The notes under the pieces: model-generated | What the model was told of the DNA's origin: nothing | Database searches by the model: none | What the model saw: only the letters and a program-made list of their open reading frames with translations | Assembly (NCBI GenBank): GCA_002633025.1 | Contig: NMRB01000190.1 | Location: forward strand, 169,278-233,277 | Direction: 5' to 3' | DNA: 64,000 nucleotides | DNA from: Notospermus geniculatus | Taxonomy: Eukaryota; Nemertea; Pilidiophora; Heteronemertea; Lineidae | Part shown: positions 1 to 64,000 of the stretch, in pieces | Layout: the number at the start of each line of letters is the position of its first letter | How positions within the stretch are numbered: position 1 is the first letter of the stretch | Program-made: the position numbers and the translations under genes

Positions 1-192
1 AGTAAACATTGGCATCAGTTCAACACAGAAGTCACAACACCCACTCGTAGTCAGTTTATCAGCCTCAGTCAACACCACAACCACTGAATGAATCCGCCTC
101 GAGTCGCTGTTTACATAGATTGCCACCAGACGGCACCACCAGCCAAGCAGTCACAGTGATGAATAGACTGTTATGTATCTCGCATATCTCAC

Positions 193-22959
<22,767 letters not shown>

Positions 22960-23420
22960 TGTGACCTGTTCACTCTAACCTGTTGAAGGATGCACCCTGA
23001 ACAATCTAGTGGAGAGTAAATGTGCATAAATTCTGTCCAATGTTTGTCAAATCCGAACATCACTTGGACATTTTTGATGGAACCATCGCCATGTTCGAAA
23101 TCCGTGGAGACCAATAGGACATATTCAGCACTGTTTACCTGCACGTATCATACACATCTCCCATCAGTTTATGGATTTTCTTATTATCTATAATCATGAC
23201 AACATGTTCAACACAAATATCATGAAATTAGCATGGTAGAAATCCTGTAATTATGTATTTTTCTGCGTGTATACGCTCCCGGTAGTGTTGCCAAAATACC
23301 TTCTCGCAAGGTCACGCACCAAATCTCGCGTTATTGACGATCGGGGTCGTTAGTTCCTCTGCTAGACGAAAGATGGCGCTCCTGTTCAGAGACAGGTGAT
23401 GTCATTTTTCTGAATTATGA
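22960..23420 (-). promoter_or_regulatory. PPP2R5: probable PPP2R5 5' UTR and promoter region
   Basis: Sequence immediately upstream of the PPP2R5 ATG, before the poly(A) signal of the neighbouring ProRS-like copy at 23921. On the plus strand AAGATGGCG at 23370-23378 resembles a YY1-type promoter/initiator motif. No TATA box stands out. Location by position only. Confidence 0.35.
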
Positions 23421-23920
23421 AGCTATCTTGGTATTATTAGCATAATAAATTCCATGTAATGACAGATCATCTAATGATGTCATCTTGTCCCCATGAATTT
23501 AGATTATAGAAATCAAAGCAATTTGCTCGACATCAGCCGTGACATTGTCACAACAAGATGAAAAGCTCTCGTGACAAACGCTACTTTCCGTCAATTCAAT
23601 TTCCAATTTTTCTCCGATTGAGTGCAATAAGAGATTGCATCTGGGAAGTTTGAAATTGCCCACTGTCATAGGAAGGAAGTGATGTCACTTACTCTACTCA
23701 ACTCACAACCAGAGAGACTGTCCACTTTGACTGACTGACTAAATTGAATTGAGGTGCCGCGAAGTTTGAAAGATGGACATCTTGAAGTCGGTCACAGCCA
23801 AGGGGGGCATGTGCGCATCAAGGGGTACCACAGGGGAATTCACTGAATCCCGACCCTCTGAAGGATATTAGGCCTACAGTTGATTAACTTCACAATAACT
23901 CAAAGTTTAAGTACAACATC

Positions 23921-23926
23921 TTTATT
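23921..23926 (-). terminator. poly(A) signal of the ProRS-like paralogue
   Basis: AATAAA on the minus strand, about 600 bases past the TAG at 24525, in the same context (CTCAAGATTCAAATAAA) as the EPRS signal at 34807-34812. The 3' UTR between stop and signal contains a long hairpin (24212-24397). Confidence 0.6.
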
Positions 23927-24178
23927 TGAATCTTGAGGCAAAGGAAATTGTCTACATGTCTCTTTTCTTTTATAAAGAGGTCAACAACTGGACAAAGGAA
24001 ATACACTCGGGGGAAACTTGCATGATTTTACAGCATTGTCAAGCAAGAACCAGAGGTTAAACGATCCAAATCCATACAATGTATAAGGTAACAAGCTACC
24101 AATGGTAGGCCCAATTAATGAGTAGTGTCCATGTCAGGATATCTCAATAAAGTCTGAATATGTCCAAAGAACGAGAAA

Positions 24179-24397
24179 GCACAAAAATTGACACACAAAA
24201 TGATAAAAAAAAATATCAAGAAGTCAACTTCCAGAATCTTGCAAATTTTCGACCCCAAGCGGGGTCTTCCTCAGGCACTTTTCAGTTGGAGAGACCAGAA
24301 AAGACCCAACTGGTCTCTCCAACTGAAAAGTGCCTGAGGAAGAGCCCGCTTGGGGTCGAAAATTTGCAAGATTCTGGAAGTTGACTTCTTGATATTT
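24179..24397. mobile_element. foldback family B, copy 1, in the 3' UTR of the ProRS-like paralogue
   Basis: About 86-base arms around a short loop with essentially one mismatch; the core is TTTTCGACCCCAAGCGGGGT. It is flanked by AAAATTGACACACAAAATGA, as in the other two copies. It would form a long RNA hairpin in the transcript. Confidence 0.8.
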
Positions 24398-24524
24398 ATT
24401 AAAGTCTGAATATGCACAGAGTCAACTTAATATAGTATAGTACTGAAGTTGTGACTGGATGGAGAAGTGGGCTTATCTGTCAACTTCTTCCAAGTGTAGA
24501 ACTTTTAGTTTTCAGTGTGGGCAC

Positions 24525-32942
<8,418 letters not shown>

Positions 32943-33070
32943 TTCCACGGCTGGAGGGAGCTAAATTTGTCCTAAATAGGCCAAAAGATGGAAAGCTCAA
33001 AATGAATTACCGGTACTCAATTTCGAGGATTAAACGGCTTTAAATACCGGTAAGGGACACTTTCTATAAG

Positions 33071-33306
33071 GCCACGCGCACGCATTGCAAGTGAACTGGC
33101 AAAGTGAAGAGAATTTTGCCCAACGATGTGGCGAAGAAATTTGGGAAGCATTGGCGTGTACAAAACGATCAGAGAGGGATCAGTGCTGATTGCTCTCAGT
33201 TTGTACACGCCAGTGCTTCCCGAGTCGACTATCTTTGCTTCGCCACATCACTTGGCGCCAAATTGCGCTCCACTTCGCCAGTTTGCTCGCAATATGCGCA
33301 CGGCCT
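33071..33306. mobile_element. imperfect foldback, about 235 bases
   Basis: Arms AACTGGCAAAGTGAAGAGAA and GATGTGGCGAAG pair with the right half, and the centre has GCATTGGCGTGTACAAAACG with its complement. It lies upstream of the first exon of the ProRS-like paralogue, within its possible promoter. Confidence 0.65.
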
Positions 33307-33789
33307 TGAGTCCAATTCTAGAAGCTTCTCATTGCCCAGGAGCATTGAATGAGCAATAAAGTAAAAAATTTTGATCGGAGAAAACAACTGGTGCAATAAG
33401 CAACGAAGGGCTTGAAAACATCTGCAACCGGGTATTTTTTCTTGCTTTCCAAAAATCGCTCATGAAGAAAAATTGCCGCCTTTACATTAGCTTTATATGT
33501 GCCACTGACAATTTTTGCACACTGATGCAAGTTAAGCCATCTTATAAATTTTATACAACATAAACTGGACAAACCCTGCCACTCCAGTTTCCTCCTGCAG
33601 CCGTATGTTGTCTATAGAGCAAATAATGCCTTTTTTGCCTTCAGCTTGACTCAAATTTTTTGAATCACCTGAAGCACAGGCTCCACCAAATACTGATTAC
33701 GTCTCTTTTGTGCCACTCTGACAGCCAATGCGAAAATTCTTTTTCTTGACTTGGACATTATAACTTACTTACACAGAATAATCAGAAGA

Positions 33790-33937
33790 CTTGCAGCATA
33801 CCTGGGTGTTGGCTTTCAAATCCTGTACCTTATTTCCCAGTTCCAACAACTTGTGGTTGAGTTCAGAAGCGTTGTTTGTTTCCACTCCTCAGACTCAGAA
33901 GAACGTCAACTTCTGTCTTGATTGCTGTTTTGTCCTG
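33790..33937 (-). pseudogene. decayed WHEP exon remnant of the tandem EPRS copy
   Basis: Matches EPRS exon 39601-39386 at both ends: it opens DKTAIKTEVDVLLSL and closes LGNKVQDLKANTQ. The middle, including the end of the first WHEP helix pair and the Pro-rich spacer, is deleted and the frame is broken by a stop. It marks how far the duplication extends upstream of the intact paralogue exons. Confidence 0.65.
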
Positions 33938-34806
33938 ATGTCCACAAGACCGATGTCAAACAAGTTAATATCAAACTAACAGTACTAGGTCAAATCCTGA
34001 TCTTTCATGAAATCACAGGATCAAATTTGCCTTGCACTCAGGGGACAGAACTCAATAGTAGAAATGCTCAGCGAAGATTTTACTTCAAGTGGTGCACTGA
34101 AAGTGGCATCAAGGAACGCCCAGAACAGTATTTATATCCTTGTCAAGGATTTTTAAAGATTATGACAAGTACCGGGTACACTAAAAAGAAAGATTTAGAT
34201 GTTAGTGCAGAAAGGTGAAGTACCTGTTTCCAACATCAGATACCACATTCCTTTGTGTTTATCTTTCTTGACCAAAAAATCACGATACAGTTCTGTAACG
34301 TTGCCAAGAATGGAAATGGGTTCAGGGCTGATTGGAAGAGCCAGTCAGAAGTATTCTTTCTTCACAGAGTACGAGCAACAACTTTTCTGTTTGACTCCTG
34401 AAACAAAAGTGAACACTGACACCAAATGATGTTATCATGTTCCCATCAACTTTAACCAGTAGATTATAGAAATCAAAGCAAATTTCTTGACATGAGCCGT
34501 GACATTGTCACAAACAAGATAATAAAAAAACACTCTTGGCAAACATTACTTGACATCAACCCTATTTAAGCAGGAAGTGATGTCACCTCTTGTCACAACC
34601 AGGGAGAGTTGTCACACTTCAAATCAGATGCCATCAAATCTGAAAGACAGATATCGGGCATTATGTCGGGTGTGACAAATCACAGAGGTGAGAGCATCGT
34701 CTGCATGGACAGGTATTACATGGGGGAATTCAGTCAGCCACACCCTCAGAATGATGTTGCAGATTCTGAACTTCACAATAAAGCATTCAAAGTTTAAGTA
34801 GCATCT

Positions 34807-34812
34807 TTTATT
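34807..34812 (-). terminator. EPRS: EPRS poly(A) signal
   Basis: AATAAA on the minus strand about 305 bases past the EPRS stop, in a context shared with the signal of the tandem copy at 23921-23926. Confidence 0.65.
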
Positions 34813-35117
34813 TGAATCTTGAGACAAAGGCCTACATATCTTCTCTTTAAGAAGTCACAATCTGGACAAAGGAACGTTTCGTGCTTCACAGCGTAGCAGA
34901 GTTGTCAAGTAAGAATCCAAGTTAAGAGATCCTAATCCATATGGAGTAACAACCAGTAGATGACAGGTTGAGAAGTGTTCATGTTGGGATATCTCACTAA
35001 AGTCTGAATATGCACAGAATGAATTGAGTATAAAACTGAAGCTGTGACTGGATGGAGAAGTAGGCTTATCTGTCAACTTCTTCCAAGTGTAGAACTTGTA
35101 GTTTTCAGTGTGGGCAC

Positions 35118-52339
<17,222 letters not shown>

Positions 52340-52919
52340 TTTTTCAACTTATGTCCGATGAACTCAGTTTCTGATAAACAAACTGGCTGAAAAAAGGTGA
52401 TGTAAACGGCTGCAATGACGTGGGGTAGGGCCAATTTTTACGCGACTACTTTACGGTGACGGCCTGACTGTCGCAAAATCAGAAAAGTTAATGGCGATTT
52501 TTCCGCTTAATGCAAATTAATTAAATAAACTAGATATCTAATAAGGTAAATAGAATATATTTCTAGAGAATCTTGTGAGAATTATATTTAAAAAATGTAA
52601 ATTTCTACATCCCTTCGCTGCCAAATGTGAACCAAGTCGCAAAAGTAGGTCATCTTCTCGGGACAGGATGTTCATTGTTTTAATCGGATTCGTCTTCAAA
52701 GTCAACGATCGCTCATTAATCTGGTCTTTTTTGTGATGAATTGAATTTAACTCTTTTAAAAATTATGGTACCCATCCGCCCTGCCCTACATGAACCCCTA
52801 TTTGACCCCTGAATGACTTATATTTTGATGTGATGTGTGGCATGTTTCTCCTCCTGGTCCTGTGAAGTAGACTATTTTCAGGTCAAGGCCATGTTTGCTG
52901 AGAGAGTCAATATTAAAAC
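52340..52919. promoter_or_regulatory. divergent EPRS/EGLN promoter interval
   Basis: Only about 580 bases separate the upstream EPRS ATG (minus) from the EGLN ATG (plus). The interval includes the 5' flank of the EPRS exon 1 duplicate and an AT-rich stretch (52495-52600). I see no clear TATA box or named motif, so promoter function is inferred from head-to-head geometry. Confidence 0.5.
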
Positions 52920-60626
<7,707 letters not shown>

Positions 60627-61436
60627 GGCCAAGACAAGGCAATTTTTAGTGTCGACAGTTGAGGGTGAAGATTTCTCAGTTGAAGTCACAACTGGGTTTG
60701 TAAAGCTGAAGCTTGCAATGATGCCATTCCTGTGTTTTCAGCATACTCCCTTGCCATCTTCATTTCTGAGAAGCAGCATATACCGGGGTATGCCTCGGCT
60801 GGTCAGCAAAGAATTTAGTGTTCGTTTCACTGTTTTCGTTCGCCATCCAGCCATGGCGCTTGCATGAATCTCCTGGAATCAGTCAGGCACGAGGAGGAGG
60901 AATATGTTGTCGTTTTGCTATAGTTTCTTCACCCATCTCGATCTATACTTGAGTTTTGAAGCTGCCCCCTGCACACAAAGAAATGTTATCCTGGCCTGTT
61001 TCGTCATACACTTGTTTTACCATTGCACTCCAGGACTTTGCTTTTTTGACTTAGAAATAGACAAACTAAAAATTGCATTGTCTTGGCCTGAACATCCATC
61101 TCTGTTTACTCTAAATGGTCATCTGATATGGTTTTGTGACTGAATTATGTGGATTTCTATTTTACCAAACCATGTTGCGCATTCAGTGGCCTGTTCTAAG
61201 AAGAATGACTACCGCTGGTAGCCTTGTGTTATCCTTCATTGGCCATGCGTTTTCCTGCAGCGTCACAGCATATTGTACCAAACCATATCATCACTGATCG
61301 CTAAACATTGATGATTGTGTCTCCATTAACTGCTCGTTTAATGAAGGTATAATCGTCAGATGCTGCCACCTATTGGCCAGAAGTGAAAGTGGGAATATGT
61401 AGCAGATTGTCATGTTCTCAAAAATACTGTATGATA

Positions 61437-61442
61437 AATAAA
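61437..61442 (+). terminator. EGLN: candidate EGLN poly(A) signal
   Basis: AATAAA about 810 bases past the TAA at 60626, in the context GATAAATAAAAGCAC. Bases 60627-61436 would be the 3' UTR. Confidence 0.45.
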
Positions 61443-61449
61443 AGCACAT

Positions 61450-63030
61450 TGTTGGTACATGTATGAACAAAAACTAACAAGAGCTTTCACTCAGTTTATG
61501 TAAAAAGGCCAGGGTTGTCGTTTGCGGGATGTGTAAAAATGATCATTTCACTCAACCTATAATATGAAATCAAAACTTTCCAATCTTTGCAAGTTTTGTG
61601 GCTCAATTTGTTGTAACGTGAATCATAATATTTATCATCTGCCCAATTAAACTGAGATCTCGTCAAAATAGAGTTTGTCTCTTGTGATTGGCCTACTGAC
61701 GATTGATAGAGATTAATAGAAGATATTAGTCATTCAATCATTTATTTGAACATTATCTTATACACATAGCAAATATCATCAGAGTTGCATTGACTTCAAA
61801 ATGTCACAGGAAATATTATGCCAAGACAGAAGTCAACGCCATCTTTTTTCACCATCTGACACTACATATTTAAAGGACGTGTCAACAGAACATTCTTACA
61901 CGCATAAAATCATTATTAAATTGTCGTCAGAAATAACAACACTACTGTAGGGCCTACTGTTAGAAGATCCAAGAACTGAACTGATTGGCATTCCTGTGTA
62001 CTTGACCGGTTTCAAACTGGAGCTGTCAATCACACCCATTTTTGTGTGCATCTCCAGTTAACAAAATGAGAATTATCTTTGGAAACAGAACACAATATGC
62101 AAACACAGCATAAAAGTTTCACTTAAATAGCAAATAGGCTAAGTTATCCATAGTTACAGACCGTTCTCAAATTGACGTAAATGACAAAGATCTGCGCACT
62201 TCCGCTGAAATCTCAACCACAACCTCAGTCTGAAACTGAATGACGTAACGCAGACAACCGCATGCAAGTGATGTCGAAGACGTACGTTGCGTCGGACTCG
62301 ACCGTTGCTGAACCATGGATAACTGGTTTCAGATGGAGGTTCTGGTTGAGATTTCGGCGGAAGTGCACAGATCAGCGAATTCGACAATCGTTTATTTGTT
62401 GATTTCTGGGTTTAATATGACTGTAATCAAGGGTTAAACAAGGCCTAAAAAATACTCGGATAAAACAAATGCTTTTGAAGCTAAATAAATACAGCGACAT
62501 GACGCAAATATATTAATATTATGCTAGAAGTATGGTTCTCATTACATGAGAAAATAAAAGATGAACTGAAACCAATATCAGACAATCGTTGGAGTGCCAG
62601 TGGTTGTACAGGCCTAGAATGACCAGTACACTTTGCCCCACCCTCTTTATCGAAAAAACATACACGTCTGCAAGTTTGTGTGAGCAATACTCTGCGATGG
62701 TGGAATTCCAAAGACAAGGAAATTGACATAGGCCTAATAAAATTCTGTTAAGAGGAGTGATGTCAGGTTGTAGGCCTCACAGTCAGGCCCAGAGTTAGAG
62801 GGAGCCTAGAGGCAGCTTGCTGTAAGGCTACTGTTAGTTCAGCAAGTACATTACAGATGGCACCAGCATTTCACTTGCATTGTACGTCAGAGTTAGATCC
62901 TCAAACCGTCTATTTGTAGAATAGCCATATCAAGATGCCTAATCGGAGCTGCCTCTAATGGCCCTTTAAAGTGGCTGACGCTGTCGGCTTATCTTGTCCA
63001 CGTTCAGTGGAAATAGTAGGCCTACCGGTA
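61450..63030. other. intergenic, no gene recognised
   Basis: No exon or RNA gene that I can support. TTTATT at 61741-61746 could be a minus-strand poly(A) signal of a convergent gene beyond the right edge. The region also holds the TIR element at 62164-62389. Confidence 0.5.
62164..62389. mobile_element. TIR element, about 225 bases
   Basis: GATCTGCGCACTTCCGCTGA AATCTCAACC pairs with the right arm (GGTTGAGATTTCGGCGGAAG). Confidence 0.7.
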
Positions 63031-63035
63031 CTGGA

Positions 63036-63615
63036 ATATGTGACCCGATCTAGTAAAAGTAGGTGCATGTCGCAACTGAGGAAAGGGTTAACAGCCTTAC
63101 AACACAATAGCTGCTTGCAGGTTGACAACATCTTGCCCAACCAAGGCTTCCTGTCACTCCTACTATCGCTCCATCCACCCTTGCCGACCACCGTAGCATT
63201 TATCGCTCGCATTTGCCGCCCATGAGCGTGGCGGCTGAAGCAGCCAAACGTTACTGAAAGCGCGGTTTATGACGAAGATAGGAACATTGTGAGGTTTGGA
63301 TCGATGAAAATCTCAAAATGAAGAATAATCTAATACGTTAATGCATGTTTTATTCACAAAACATTGGATTACACGCATTTATCATTGACAGTGGTGGGGG
63401 TGTGTGCGGTCCATGGAACGACCTGTCTGCGAGCAGGATGACAAACGGTGGTCGTCAAGGGTGAAGGGAGCGTAGTTCGAAGGGCGGAGTGACCGGAGGC
63501 CTTGATTAGTCAAGATGGTTGACAATAGCAGTGATATTAATTGTTGAGTAAACTGATGACCAATGATGACCACCTGCGACATGCACCTACTATTGCTGGA
63601 ATGGGTCACAAAGTC
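63036..63615. mobile_element. large inverted repeat, arms about 190 bases
   Basis: The left arm starts TGTGACCCGATCTAGTAAAA then GTAGGTGCATGTCGCA; the right arm ends with the complement, with a spacer of about 180 bases. A third end-like copy, TGTGACCTGATCTGGCAAAA, is at the window's right edge (63964 on). Confidence 0.65.
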
Positions 63616-64000
63616 TGTGTCCTACCTTGCGACCCCCCGGCTTGCGACTTGGGCTATTGTGACTTTGTCTGGGTGGGAATGTCTTGTCCTGTAATGGCGA
63701 TGTTGTAGTCGCTACCGGTAGCTCTTCTTCAGCACAAGCACGGCTCTCTTGGCACACCAGCAGAAACACGTGGTGTTGGCACTCCAAAAGATAGGCCTCC
63801 TTGTAGACTGGCCCAGTACACAGGTATATTCAGCCCAGCCCAAGTTACATAACATTATAGGGGAGCACAATGGCATAACACAAGCGCAAGCCATGAAAGG
63901 CTTGGCAAGCCACAAAAGACCAACCCACAGCAGAGGTGCCTGCTCCTACAATGGAAAGGGAAATGTGACCTGATCTGGCAAAAGTAGGCACATGTTGTTG

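Overview
This is animal nuclear DNA: split genes with GT-AG introns, 3' AATAAA signals, and introns full of small foldback elements, a tRNA-derived SINE and minisatellites. Codon usage, the gene set (a fused glutamyl-prolyl-tRNA synthetase, a MYND-containing HIF prolyl hydroxylase, a B56 subunit of PP2A) and the abundance of palindromes such as TAGGCCTA and TACATGTA suggest a marine invertebrate, possibly an echinoderm, hemichordate or cephalochordate. I cannot fix the species from sequence alone. Single N characters at 8915, 19836, 39292 and 50988 and a 176-base gap (59428-59603) show that this is a draft assembly. Two of the single Ns join near-identical direct repeats, so those duplications may be unmerged haplotypes.

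Layout. (1) 193-22959, minus: ten exons of a PP2A B56 regulatory subunit gene (PPP2R5, closest to the A/B/E type), with a 12-kb first intron; its C-terminal exons lie beyond the left edge. (2) 24525-32942, minus: a tandem partial copy of the 3' half of the synthetase gene, encoding one WHEP domain plus a complete prolyl-tRNA synthetase-like module. Every exon stays open and in phase, for a predicted 629 residues. (3) 35118-52339, minus: the full bifunctional glutamyl-prolyl-tRNA synthetase gene (EPRS), 32 coding exons, about 1577 residues: GST-like N-terminus, GluRS, four WHEP domains, ProRS. Its first coding exon is present twice (51837-51879 and 52297-52339). (4) 52920-60626, plus: an Egl-9/PHD-type HIF prolyl hydroxylase (EGLN), five coding exons, about 481 residues, head to head with EPRS. 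(5) 61450-64000: no gene recognised; several inverted-repeat elements.

Functionally, EPRS charges tRNA-Glu and tRNA-Pro, EGLN hydroxylates HIF-alpha under normoxia, and B56 targets PP2A to substrates; they share no pathway. Their human relatives PPP2R5A, EPRS1 and EGLN1 all map to the long arm of chromosome 1, so their adjacency here looks like retained ancient linkage. The most notable feature is the tandem ProRS paralogue. Its C-terminal exons, and introns there, are nearly identical to the parent, while its catalytic exons are strongly diverged, including the class II motif 3 core, and one exon is split by an intron that the parent lacks.
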